A stretch of DNA of 64,000 bases from Paramecium tetraurelia (Eukaryota; Ciliophora; Oligohymenophorea; Peniculida; Parameciidae). Positions 1 to 11,373 of the stretch are shown piece by piece. Each line of letters starts with the position of its first letter. The stretch's first letter is position 1. A program made the translations under genes and the position numbers. The notes under the pieces are model-generated. The model searched no databases. It was not told the origin of the DNA and was given only the letters and a program-made list of their open reading frames with translations. The DNA is taken from NCBI RefSeq assembly GCF_000165425.1, contig NW_001799466.1, forward strand, positions 62,001 to 126,000, written 5' to 3'.

Positions 1-588
1 CAATTAGAAATACCAACTTTTGGTAACAGTAGACCAGTTCAAGTTTTCAAATTTATTAAAAAATCACAATCTACAAAAATAAACCCTGAGGAATCTTTTG
101 AAAGGTCTGGAGAATCAAAAGTCATCAATTAGTCTCAAATTATTAATTCAAAATCGACTGAGGATAATGAAAAATATTTAATAGAAAATCAATAAATTTA
201 AGAATAAAGTAATCTATTCTCAAGCTAATAAGAGACTCTTAAATAAAAGTCATTGATCAATTCTAATATTCTGGCTAATCAAAATAAAAAGAAAAGTTCT
301 AAAATTATTATCAAGCATGAATAAAAAAAAATCAATTAATATTTCTAACCTTCTTTCAAACCACCACCATCTGTTGTTTAATAATAAGAGTAAACACCTT
401 CAGAAGTCAATATTATTGAAGAGGAAATACAAAAAATCGAATAGAAAGTTGATTCATAGGTTGAAGAAGAATTCCAGCAATATAGTATTTCGGAGGAGTA
501 CTCTGATAATTTTCAAAAAAGGTTTTATTACACTGATTTTGGTTTTTTCTTAAGTCAGGAACTCCAGTTTAAACAAATTTAGCTTTGA
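1..588 (+). CDS. C-terminal part of a Gln/Asn-rich protein, function unknown
   Basis: The frame is open from the first base, so the 5' end lies outside the window. It ends at a TGA at 586-588. Many TAA and TAG codons are read through as glutamine, which is the first sign of the ciliate code here. The 195 visible residues are rich in Gln, Asn, Ser, Lys and Glu and look disordered. A basic run with a short FKPPPSVV stretch sits near residue 115, and an acidic Glu-rich stretch follows. I recognise no domain. The next gene starts 42 bases downstream on the same strand. That this is coding is fairly sure; no function can be assigned. Confidence 0.7.
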
Positions 589-630
589 AATTTTGTATTT
601 TTACTTTATTATTATTTTTATTTTTTCCCA

Positions 631-2354
631 ATGTCTATCACTTTGAACAATAGATATGAAATAGATACTTCAAAATATATTAATAAAGGAACCTATAGCA
701 TAGTATTTTATTGCAAAGATAAAGATAATGAATAATTATAATTAGCTGCAAAGGTAATCTTCATTTTGATTTTTAGGTGATTTCAGACGATTCAGAGAAT
801 AACACTAAATCTATATAAGAATACTAAATTTTAAACTCGTTATAAGATTTCCAAAATCCACACATTGTAAAATGTTATGATATTGGCAAACATGAGGGGA
901 AAATAATTATTATAATGGAATATTGTGAATTGGGAGATTTGAGTAAGAAAATTAATGAGATGAAATAACAAAACTAACGATTCACAGCTGAATAGATTCT
1001 GGACTTTATTTATTAAATTGTAGATGGTGCATATCTTCTATATTAAAATAACATTTTTCACAGAGATATGAAACCTTAAAACATTTTATTAACAAGAGAT
1101 TTTGAATAAAATTTATTATGCAAAGTAATTTTTATTTTATATTTTAGATTTGTGACTTTGGATCAGCCAGATTAGTTCAAGATATGGGATTGAAATAAGA
1201 TTTCACAAAATTTTGTACACCTTAATATTAATCTCCTGAAATTTATAAAAAATAACTATTTTCGCCTTAATCAGACATATTCTCATTTGGATTAATTATA
1301 TATGAATTATGCCTTTTAAAATATCCATATAATAATTCGGAGAGAGAAAGTTTCTTTGAATAACTGAAGAATAAACCATTCGAAATTGATTTGAGTACTA
1401 TTGAGGGTAACGAGGAATAGATAAATTTTATTAAATTAATTTTAGAATAGACTATAGTGTACGATTAAGAATCTAGATTTAATTGGTAGTTCTTACATGA
1501 TTTAATTACAGAATTTAAATAAAATTCATAAGCCACATATGAATAATAAAACAAAGACAATTCTTGTTATACTATTGCTAAATAACATGTTAATTTGTTA
1601 ATTAGTAAATTATAATTGGCTAATGCTTTGATGCTTCAATTCTAACTTTGTTTGTAAATATATATTTTATTTTAAGTAACAATCAATAACTGGATATTTC
1701 CATAGATATTTTCAAATTAGCTTTTACTACACTAGCTTGTTGTAAACACATATTGGGTATGTCAATAATTTCCTTTATGGAGTGTAATTACAAAACTTTA
1801 AGTTCAAATCTCAAAGAAATAATAAATAAAGAGATGTTTTAATAATTATCTGCAATTTACAAACAAAAATTCAAACAAGATCCTGATAACAATTTTAATT
1901 TTGATGATTTTGACATTAAGAAGTTTGATTATGCTTTGGGAGTAATTATTTTTTAAACCTTTTAATAGATGGCCAAACTTTAAATTATTTGGATAAATGA
2001 TTTAAACAAAAGTTATCAGAACTAATTTAAGGATTTAAATAATCATTTTATTCAATTTACTGCATTTGCTAATAACATAGGAATTTCTTAGAGTTATGGA
2101 GATTATATATGTCTATGGAATGATCTATTTGAAAATCAAATAAAACCAAAGATTCCATATAATAATTAGCACGAAGACCTAATAATGTAAATATATGAAT
2201 AACTTAATTATAAATAGTTTTTAGAGCTTTAAATTTAAGTTTTAGCACAAGCGAAGTATATTACCCTCAAAAGAATTGTAATTAGATCCTGAATTTACTT
2301 GAATACCCAAAAATGAAGTTTGATGAGGCAGATGCTAGAAACTTTTTAGCATGA
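631..2354 (+). CDS. Ser/Thr protein kinase, ULK/Atg1-like
   Basis: The N-terminal 280 residues form a complete kinase domain: a glycine loop (GTYSIVF), the ATP lysine in LAAKVI, the catalytic loop FHRDMKPQNILL, the metal-binding ICDFGSAR and the activation-segment end CTPQYQSPEI. All key residues are present, so activity is expected. A helical tail of about 250 residues follows, ending in a conserved-looking FRALNLSFSTSEVYY block. Short introns lie near 753-775, 1124-1146, 1655-1677 (ends AAG), 1941-1967 and 2189-2219. Without them the frame would break. The kinase-plus-helical-tail design and the early alpha-C region resemble the ULK/Atg1 branch that ciliates have expanded; that placement is inferred. 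The gene at 4178-5859 has a similar layout and is probably a paralogue. Confidence 0.85.
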
Positions 2355-2458
2355 TTTTTTTTCAATTTATGTAATAATTTCTGATTTAACTCCTTCGCAA
2401 CGTTAATTTGTGTAAAATTAAAAATAAAAAAAAATTTATTCAATATTTTTGCTTGATC

Positions 2459-3314
2459 ATGATAAAAGATAAATCTCCGATTTAAAAAGGAAACTATATC
2501 ATTTTAAGAGATAAACTGATAGGAAAAGGAAGGCATTCCTTCATTTATGATTGCGTCAATGAGCTTGATAAATAAACTCAATATTGTGCTAAAATATTTT
2601 TCAATACTTCAATCCCAAGAACTTTGAAAATTGATAACCTAAAAAACATTAACAACGTAAATCTCTTGAAATATTATGAAATATTTGAACACAACAAGGA
2701 TGTTATCATTATTATGGAAAGATGTGATGGTAACCTAAAAGCAATTATTGACAAATAACCTCTAACTGAAATGGATACATATAAATTTTTAAGGCAATTC
2801 TTAGGAGGGTATTAAACAATAATTGATGTTGATTTAGATTTGAGAGAATTGAAACCTGTAAATATTTTAGTTAAGAATAACGTTTATAAAGTATATCATA
2901 TTCTATTTTGACAAGATATCCAATTATGGTATATCATCTTTGTATAAGGCAGTAGAAGGGGAAACTAAAGCATTCTCTGCTCCAGAGATATTTTATGAAA
3001 AAGAACAAACTAGAATTAAGGATATATTTTCAGTATTTATTTAATCGAATTTATCAGCTTGGATTAGTCTCATATTTTGCTTTTTACAACTAATTACCTT
3101 ATGCATATCGAAGTGCAGTTGATCAAGTAGCATTCTTTAGATAAATCAAGCAAATTGACTTTGAAATAAAGAATGAAGTATGATTCTACATCTAATTTAG
3201 GGGCCTCTAAAGTTGAAACAATTATTACAGTCAATGATCATCTATGATCCATCAAAAAGAATTAAAATTGAAGAGTTATAGTTGTAATTGGACATGGACA
3301 ATAATATGATATGA
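2459..3314 (+). CDS. degenerate protein kinase (probable pseudokinase)
   Basis: The protein has about 250 residues, little more than a kinase fold. A glycine-rich loop (GKGRHSFIY) and the ATP lysine in YCAKIF are kept. The catalytic-loop HRDLKPxN is replaced by LRELKPVN, so the catalytic Asp is Glu. The DFG motif reads SNYG after the predicted intron, so the metal-binding Asp is lost. The APE region survives as SAPEI. Introns are needed near 2890-2914 (ends AAG), 3034-3058 and 3178-3200. Loss of both catalytic Asp residues suggests a scaffold or regulator rather than an enzyme, although the exact splice next to SNYG rests on my reading. It lies 104 bases after the first kinase, same strand, and ends 34 bases from a convergent gene. 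Confidence 0.7.
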
Positions 3315-3348
3315 TTATATTATCTTTAATAGATTATATATAATATTT

Positions 3349-4055
3349 TCAATTATATTGTCTAAATTGATTAAGTTCATCTTCGATTTCCTGATCCTCT
3401 TAAGATTTATATAGGATATATACATTGAGCATGATTGTTTGAAAGTGAATGGAACTGATCATTATCATCAATATCTTCATGCTTCATCTTTGATCCAAGT
3501 TAGTCATTCTTCTGTAACAAGGGCTAAAACTACTTGAACTACTTACTTTTTAAATAAGAGCATTTGTAACTTTGAATTTTGCTTCCAGTTCATAAATGGC
3601 TCCAGATTCCTCTGATTCAGCTAAAACTAAATTTACTACTTCCTCTTGAACTTCATTTGTGTAAAACAAACTTAAGTTTTTGATTATCTAAGTTAGTTTG
3701 GCACTGTTCCCGAAAGAGCAAATCACTTTAACCAAGCAATCTAGTAATTGATTTGGAAATTATAAATTAGGAACTTCTGGGTAAAATCCTTAATCTTAAT
3801 AATTAATTTCAAAACAATACTATAGGGCTATCTAATTTTCTTTTTAACACTTTGCTGTTATTGTTCCCTTCTGGTTCTTTTCTCTAATAACTATTGTGGA
3901 GAAGGTTTCCTCTCAATAATTCTTTCTTCAGATGGTGCTTATTTAATCTTTTTGATATTTTTTTGAATAGGCTATTATTGAGCAGGTTATTATTGTTAGT
4001 AGGTCTATTGAGGAGGTTGTTTTTATTATTATTTACCACTTTTGATTCTGGCCAT
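3349..4055 (-). CDS. small Gln-rich protein, function unknown
   Basis: The start at 4055 opens a Gln/Lys/Pro-rich N-terminus in which most Gln codons are TAA or TAG. After an intron near 3824-3846 a better structured part of about 130 residues follows, with PEVPNLQFPNQLLDCLVKV, a helical LIIKNLSLFYTNEVQEEV-like segment and an acidic end, QEIEDELNQF. Two further introns are needed, near 3538-3560 and 3391-3415. I recognise no family. The gene is squeezed between the degenerate kinase, with which it converges (34 bases), and the third kinase, which ends 122 bases upstream of its start codon on the same strand. The splice that joins the Gln-rich part to the rest begins GTG rather than GTA and is the least certain point. 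Confidence 0.5.
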
Positions 4056-4177
4056 CTAAAACTCTATTTAAATTATTCAAATTATGCGGTAAATTTAAAA
4101 TAGTTAATTAAACACACTTTTATAAAATTTAAATTATAATTTTTGAATGTATTTATTATTTTAATTAATATTTTTTT

Positions 4178-5859
4178 TCATAAACTATTTGTTCTAATTC
4201 TAATGATCTAAGAAGGTGATTTGGCCCAAAATTTATCAAGTGGAAATGCTGTTTCTAAAGAAAGAACTTTGTTGATTTAGTTTTAATTTGGAAAGACAGC
4301 ATTATCAAACCATTCATTGAAAAAGAATACAAACCAAGCCAAATAGCTTGAATAATTATAATAATCGTTATCTCTCTCACTAACTTTTAAATAGAATTCT
4401 GGATACTGCTCTTAAAGTTCAGGAATCTATGATACAAATTGTTATGAGTCCTACATTTTATACATAAACTTACTCTATAATAAGTATTTATGTGTCCCAA
4501 TTATGACACAATTATTCCTCTTAAAAGTTCACAATCTTAAGTATTGGAAGCAGAGTACTCCTAGATAAGTTCATTAAATTTGGGAAATATCTTGATGAGG
4601 GAACTATGACAATAACTCACTTAATTTGTACACATACCCATAGTATTGGAACAAGCAAAATATTTGTAGCTTAAAAGGCAGAATAATAAAATTTATAATT
4701 AATTTTCCGACATACTACTTTATTGATCTGAAAGAGCTATAGCCAAATCATATGCAACATCGCCTTTTGACATGATTATCTCAGCAAGGTGCTTCAGGCC
4801 ATTAAGATTTTATGCATCCTCTAAAGAATTATAAAATTTTATTGAAAAATGATAATATGGAGTATTAGGCCTCTTTTAGAATTTAACCTATTGTTTTGAT
4901 ACTAATAATGATGATCTCCTGAAATGGGCTGGTTACAACACTTATTATCCATTAAATAAGGGATGAATAAACAGGTCATTCCAACCAATTCTCTGTTTTT
5001 CTTCATAAGAAAGCATTTATTCTATTAGAACACAGACCCGAATATCCAACTATTATTTTTAATTTTGCTTACATTTTCATCCCTTGGACATGTAATTTTG
5101 TTTTCCTAAGTTTTTCTCAATAAAGTAATCTACTCTGCCTAGGTTTTTACATTAATAGGTTTTTCCTTAAAAATTAGTTCATAAAAAATAACCCCTAACT
5201 AACTTATTAACACATTATTTACAGAGTAAACATCACATTTATTAGTGTACTTAGAGTCAAAGAAGATTTAAGGGGCAGAATAGGCAGGAGTTCCAATATT
5301 TGTAGATTAAGAAGGACTTATGAATATACCCATTCCAAAGTCTGCTAACTTTGAAATAAGAACAGAAAATACCTTATAAAATCCACTTGAAATAAGAATG
5401 TTTGCTGGCTTGATGTCTCTGTGTATAAAGTCGACATCATAAAGACTCTTATAGCCTTTGATGATCTGAGCTACAATGTTCAAGCTTTCTTAATGAGTAT
5501 ACCACTCATTACGCTTTTTCTTTTATTCCATTTCTTTCTTTAAATCACCTCCCCTGCAATATTCCATAATAACATAAACTTCAGAATCTCTTTCATTTTA
5601 AATCACATCAATTATATGAACAATATTTGGGTTCTAAATAGGGGAGCTTCTAAGCATTCTTAAAATTTGTATTTCTCTATCAGTGAACTTCTTTTATGCT
5701 CCATTTGACAATATTTACTAATCTTAAATTGAAGATTACTTTAGCACAGAATTCTTCCCCATCACAAGTAGCTGTATAAACTAAACCAAATGATCCTTTT
5801 CCGATCATATTTTTCTTGTTCAAAGTGTATATACCAATTTATGCTTCAGATCTCGACAT
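4178..5859 (-). CDS. Ser/Thr protein kinase, ULK/Atg1-like
   Basis: A complete kinase domain fills the first 290 residues: GKGSFGLVY loop, ATP lysine in EFCAK, catalytic loop FIHRDIKPANIL, metal-binding LADFGMG and GTPAYSAPQI. A helical C-terminal half of about 260 residues follows, with Cys and Tyr scattered through it, ending in RIRTNSL before the TGA. Introns are needed near 5719-5740, 5351-5374, 5203-5226, 5049-5071 and 4443-4465; the one inside the catalytic region ends AAG. The domain order matches the kinase at 631-2354, on the opposite strand, and the two look like diverged members of one ciliate ULK-like set. Activity is expected; the ULK/Atg1 label and any role in autophagy are inferences from fold order, not from a diagnostic motif. 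Confidence 0.85.
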
Positions 5860-5935
5860 TAATTTTAAATTTAAATATAAAATTATAAAATAGAATTGTG
5901 ATTAAATTCTAATACTATTTTTAATAATAAAAATA

Positions 5936-8031
5936 TCACGCATAACTGTTTAGGATATCATCTGATTCTTAACAATCATATTCTATTTTCCAAAAAAGAT
6001 TATGATTGAATAAAATAGAAATATTTTCACCTATTTAGCTGATCTCCTTCGCATTTTCAGATGTCATTTACAATGAATCTTAACATTTGTTTCCTTGAAT
6101 TTCATCGTCTTAATTCTATCTGTTTTCTTAATTTGTATCATCGCTCCAGACCTGACCATGATTCATATCCATCAAAATATTCTCATCTTCTTCTAGTTAT
6201 CCATTATCTTATGAGTTATAAGTATCTAAGTCTTAATCTTGTTTTGATGTTTCCTAATCTTAATCTTGTTATTCTTCTTGAGTCTACTAACCATAATAGG
6301 ATTCATTGAATTTCTACAAAATCAAATAACTAAATACTTGCAGAATCTACATAATATCTGATTCTTGATCATCTGCTACTTCTGATTTAGCTTTAGGATT
6401 TACATTACATAGATAGGGTTTCTCTTTTTGATTAATATTGCATAATCTGTTTTTCACAAAATTAAACCATTATTAATCTAAAATTGATTGATATGTTATA
6501 CTGTCTTTATAATATTGAAGAATGGATTTGTTTTGCGATTTCTCAATCAGATAATTAGCTAGCGAAGTCAGAAGAGCCAAATATCCTTTTTTATCATTCT
6601 CTTCTGTATGATATGTGACAATAAATTCAATAAGCTACCCAAATTCGAAGACCTAAATATATAATGTGTAGATTAAACATGCTCTGTTATTTTTTCATCA
6701 TCTAGATCAAGAATCGATTTTATGATCTTCTCTGTCATTACATGGATTTAATTATTGGATGAGTATTAAATACAAATGTTTTCTAGCACTTTTATCAAAT
6801 TAGCATTTAACAGAGTTTCAATAATTTAGATGTCGGATGTTCTATGAATAATTATTTATGAGCATACTGAATTAAGGTTTAAATCAACTTAAGCAACATA
6901 ATTTTATATAATCCAAATGGTTGGACATTTTCTTAATTAGAATTTTAGAAGTTAGCAGCACTATATCTTTTACTTAATAAATTTTTAGGAATTTCAGATG
7001 CAATATTTTCAAAAATGGAATAATCCTTCTCATTATGATGAACCACTTCATCCTCGTCTTCTTTTTTTGATTCCTTAGGAGTCATCTCCACCAAATTGAT
7101 GAGGACTTATAATGGTTAGGCCTTTTAAGTTTTGATAGCAATTTCAAATAACAATTCTGGTCTTTTGATTTAATCAACAAATGGAACAATATCTGTGTTA
7201 TTATAGTATAAAGAATTCATATTTTTAGATGTGATTTCAATTAGAATATCACAAATGTTTTCTACAATTTCTGAACAATAATATTTATTCTGCATCAATA
7301 TAATAATTCTTTATAACAGTGACTTTCTTTCATTAAGATATGTTTCATCTGCTAATTCCTAAGTTGTGTCTAGAACTATTAATTTTTCGATGATCTCAGC
7401 TATATGTTTGCAATCAATGTGTTTTAATAAGTTGGATAAAATTTGTTTATCATTAATAATTTCAGACCAAACCTAAAATTTGAATTAGTGATACATCAAA
7501 GCCTCGTTTTTTAATAATCGCTAGTAATGCTTTTGAAAAATAGCCTGCAGATGTCATATTGAAAACATCAACCTCGAGAAAGCCCATAAGTCGAGGGAAT
7601 AAGGTAAATCGAGTCATTTCGTCGTCTGCATCTAAGATTTCCTCTGGTCTTTCGAATAAGAAATCCAATAACTTCTAATTTTAACTGCCCAAAATTTCGC
7701 TGCATAGGAATGGGTATCTTTGATAATAATGCTTTTTTGTACTAGATTTAGGCCTTTTTGTCTGTCAATTCATCCTCAACGGAAATTATATAGCGAATCA
7801 TTTTGTAATACATCACAGGATGCTTGATTATGCTATAAAATTCATTAATTAATAAGGTACTGATCAGCAAATTTATTGGCTCCCATTCCTTTAATTTCCT
7901 ATAAAATATTATCTGCCTATAAAATATTTTCTAATTCACAATCAGGATCTGCTAACAATGTATCCAATTATTGTTGCTGAGGAAAGAAACGAGCAAAGCT
8001 AAAATATGAAAGAGCAATACTTAAAAAACAT
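5936..8031 (-). CDS. SAPS-domain protein, PP6/Sit4 phosphatase regulatory subunit
   Basis: The first 50 residues follow the family pattern closely: a short aromatic start, then LDTLLADPDCELENILQ and ADNILQEIKG. In yeast SAP and animal PP6R proteins this block opens the helical SAPS domain that binds Sit4/PP6. Further hallmarks are YYPFLCSEILG, KLLDFLFERPEEIL, SAGYFSKALLAIIKK and NLLKHIDCKHIAEIIEKLI. The last 150 residues are acidic and Gln-rich, with several WxIEYDC-type turns, and end in NSYA. About eight introns of 22-28 bases are needed; the one near 7780 ends AAG. By family knowledge it would target the PP6 catalytic subunit in the cytoplasm. The match is to the family, not to one orthologue. 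The start lies 33 bases from the end of the next gene. Confidence 0.82.
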
Positions 8032-8064
8032 AATAATTAAAAATATTATATATGGATAATAAAA

Positions 8065-8766
8065 TCAGAATTCATTTTAATAAGTTAAATAGTTTATCTT
8101 GAGGCTATTTCGTATGTGATGGAGATTGAACTTATGAGTTTAACTACAAAATTGAGGAAAATCTTCCTTATGATTATGAGAGGCTAAATAATTCTATTAA
8201 ACTTAATTAAATAAATTACGGCTAGAATTTTCTTTGGCATTAGCATTGTTGCTGGTTTCGGCAAATAAATTTTTTAAGAACATATTCTCTTATAATATTT
8301 CCTATTGATTTTATATCAAAATTTCATTATTCTATTTTAGTTCTTCATTTTATTATTGCAACATCTAATTAATCCTATATAGTTCCGTATAATCTGATTC
8401 TTGAGTTTCCTTAGACAATAAAGACAAGATCTAGTTGTTTTAAACTAAAATTTTATTTCTCAATTCTAGATCTGTATTTTGTTTTGTTAAACATCTAGGA
8501 CAGCCCATTTTAAAATTTTAAATTTATCGTTTCTATTATTAAATAATTTGTTAGAGATGAGCAACACTTTCAAATTAATTTATTGAATTGGTATTGGAGT
8601 TATAAGTTGTTAATATATTTTCTTTGATATTTTCCTATTCATCGTGATTGCTTTATCTACTCAAAAGTTTTCTACTATATTTCCTAGCATAGGAGTTATT
8701 CTCTTTTTCATTGGTTGGAGAGGCATTTTTTCTAACTAATTTTTCTGTCGAATGTTTTTTATACAT
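8065..8766 (-). CDS. coiled-coil protein, function unknown
   Basis: A single uninterrupted frame of 233 codons runs from ATG at 8766 to TGA at 8065-8067. The N-terminal 60 residues are basic and Ser/Asn-rich. A heptad-like stretch rich in Gln, Glu, Asn and Leu fills roughly residues 75-165, and contains a short CPRC motif near residue 90. The tail is rich in Asn, His and Phe. A downstream ATG at 8508 is in the same frame, so a shorter product is possible. No family is recognised. Coding is supported by the length without TGA, the dense use of TAA/TAG as Gln and the fit between neighbours. A single CxxC is not enough to call a zinc site. Confidence 0.55.
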
Positions 8767-8876
8767 AGCAGTTAAATTTAATATAATTTAGAATATAATT
8801 CATTGAGTTTATTTTTTAATACTATAATTAGTTTTAAATTATAATCAAATACCAAATGAATCTAGACGACTTAAAT

Positions 8877-10654
8877 TCAACAAGTTTAATACAAATTAGC
8901 CTTTCTAACTAGTTAGAGAATTTGCTGTAAATAAAAGCTATTCTATTGTTCACATTTGAAACTATTATCTTTATCGATTTTGAATAAATTGACTTTCTTA
9001 ACACAATTATTCCGAAGAAATTCCTGATATTATTTTAGATGAGTGTGAAATGATATATTATGTTGTGGAAACTAAATGCTCTCAAAAAAAGAGCATTGTT
9101 CAGTCTTTCGAAATGATAGCTTTTATAATTTATATTCTATAAATGTTAAAGATTGGAATAATATCCTTACCTGTTTGCTCATACATTTCAGAATAAATGG
9201 CGGAATGGTTTTTTCTTTCTTCTTCTTTAACGAAATTAAATTTGCTGCGTAATCCTAAACTACATATATGGGAAAAAAAAGAATCTGAGTCATTATGTAA
9301 ATGAAAATGCATGCTAAAATTAACAATCCAAACAATGTAGTCATATTTAACGATAAAGTTTCTTATAAGCTATCCTGCAATTACTTTTCAAATGCATAAT
9401 AAAACTCTAAGTATTCTTGACTACTCGATAGCCTAACCTTATTAGAATTATAATACATTATTAAAATCATCTTGAATTGCGGTATTTCTTGGATACCAAT
9501 AATCATCTCTTGATTATATACAGTATTAAACCGACATTACAAAGGGGAATTGAGTAACTCAAATTTTGGGCAAGAGGAAGATCCATTTTTCTTTCTTATC
9601 TCTTTCCAATCAGTGAAATTAAATCCAGTAATTGTCTAATTGAATATGTATAAAGGTAGATAATGAGCTGAAACTTGATATGGATGCATGATCATAACTC
9701 CTTCATCTGAAATCAAATACATTATTTAGAATCCAAACTTTTTCTGACCGATTTCTTGAACAAAATCGCTTCCCAAGAATATTGATCCCAATCCACCAAT
9801 CAATTTGCCTTATTCATTCACAATAGGCATAGCAGTTGATAATCCAATTCGTTTTTCAGTAAATACTAGTAATAATGCATACTTTTTACACATAAAAGGA
9901 TTTGTAAAAGTATAATTGTATGAATTATAATCTTATGTTTAATCGTAGTTTCTTTGTAGTTCAATATACCAATCTCGTTACTCTGGTTTGTAACTATAAA
10001 TTCCTTATTGTCTATTCAAACAAGGATATATCGAAGTTAATTTCTCCTTTACAATATAAGAATAAAAGAAATATTGGTTGATCTCTTTTCCTTAATATAA
10101 TAGTTAGCCATATGCTTAAACCTATTCTTGCATTTTAATTCCGACCAACTCATCAATTGTCTTTGGTTTACTGTATGAGCTTAAGTTGGAATAGCACATA
10201 AAGCAATATGAAATATCTGAACTTCCATATCCTTTAATTATTCGCAAAGGATCAGGAATCTGATTGATTCCACCATATGGCATTTAGAAGGCTTCATTTA
10301 TTTGAAAATTATTAGAAAGGAGTACTTGCTTTCTCGTGAAGTGATATAATCTATGAAATGAGATTAGTGTGTTACCATCTAATTAGAAATATACTTTTTA
10401 CTTAGATAGAAGACTTTGTCAAAGTAACTTCTATATAATTTTATAGTATTTGACTGAATCCTATTTGAATTTTCTTTGTATAAGTTATTTGAAGTCTCTT
10501 AAAAGTTTACTCTAAGTAGTGAAAGATGAATCATATTTTATGCTAGAACATATGAAAGAATTATAATTGTTTAGACAAAAGCAATTAGAATCAATTAATT
10601 TCTGAGCTTCATATTCTAAGTGCATTTAGAAAATATTGAAGGATCCCGTTTCAT
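8877..10654 (-). CDS. Cache-domain membrane protein (putative extracellular sensor)
   Basis: The N-terminus has a hydrophobic segment (LILIAFVQTIIILSYVLA, about residues 20-37) that would anchor it in the membrane. The following 400 residues resemble double Cache sensors: PYGGINQIPDP, the RDWYIELQRNY signature, STAMPIVNEQGKLIGGLG and MYLISDEGVMIMHP. A second hydrophobic helix (LFGLLILACIFIYIM) lies near 9300, and a cytoplasmic Lys/Gln-rich tail ends at the TGA at 8877-8879. Cache domains usually bind small ligands outside the cell. Two frame changes, near 10,390-10,410 and near 9,200-9,330, could not be explained by a clean intron, so the join there is uncertain. It may carry real frameshifts or very short introns. 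No kinase or cyclase domain is fused to it. Confidence 0.65.
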
Positions 10655-10728
10655 TTTAGGTAAATATGAATAATCGAAAATGATTAATATGAGTTAAATT
10701 TCATAATCAAATATTAATATAAAAATAG

Positions 10729-11037
10729 ATGCAAATTAAATTGCCATTGTTCTCTATAGGAGAAACAAATAACAGATTTGATAAAATTTTGGATTTAAAT
10801 TAATTAATAGATAAGAGGTCTCTCAAGTATATTTTAGTTTTGCTTATTATAAATTTATACGTGGTAATTTCGAAATTCATAATTAATAATTATTCTGGAA
10901 CAATCAAAAAATTAATGATAAGTCTAATAATACTCTATTTTATGGTTTCATTCAATTCGATACTCAATTCATGCCAAGTGAATTTATTAGAATCTTTGTA
11001 CTTCAGCAACAATAATTTATGTTGGAAACAATAATGA
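10729..11037 (+). CDS. possible small membrane protein, unknown
   Basis: An ATG at 10729 opens 102 codons ending TAA-TGA, with TAA read as Gln. Two hydrophobic stretches, around residues 36-50 and 63-78, could span a membrane, and several Asn and Cys residues close the protein. It reads away from the Cache gene, whose start lies 74 bases upstream on the other strand. No family is recognised. With only one stop codon in use, frames of this length arise by chance in AT-rich DNA, so the call is weak. Confidence 0.3.
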
Positions 11038-11373
11038 GGGAGATATTTAATTTACTAAAAATTAAGCAAATTTTAATGAATAACATTTTTAATTTAAAAA
11101 ATTAAATAAGTATAGATAAATAGATAAATGTGAATAATTTTCAAATTAAACTTAATTATATATTACAATTGTCTAATTGTTATACATTGTTAATTTGAGA
11201 ACAATATTCAATCAATCAAACAAAATTAATATAATTATATAATTTTTGTATTTAGAAAAAGAAAGTTCTAAAATAGTTTTCAATTAAAATAAAATTAGTG
11301 TTTCTAGTGGTTGGTAATATGTATCAGTTCTTAAATAGTATCACTTTGTTAATTCTTTCATAATTAAAATTAA
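11038..11373. other. no gene seen
   Basis: AT-rich sequence with long A/T runs between the small frame above and the next gene. I see no coding stretch, repeat or structured RNA. A GTA...TAG pair near 11,320-11,340 could belong to a 5' untranslated intron of the next gene. Confidence 0.4.

Noticed and set aside
3894..4103. Leu-rich plus-strand frame
   Set aside because: Antisense of the Gln-rich N-terminus of the gene at 3349-4055; Gln codons TAA, TAG and CAA read as Leu and Tyr on the other strand.
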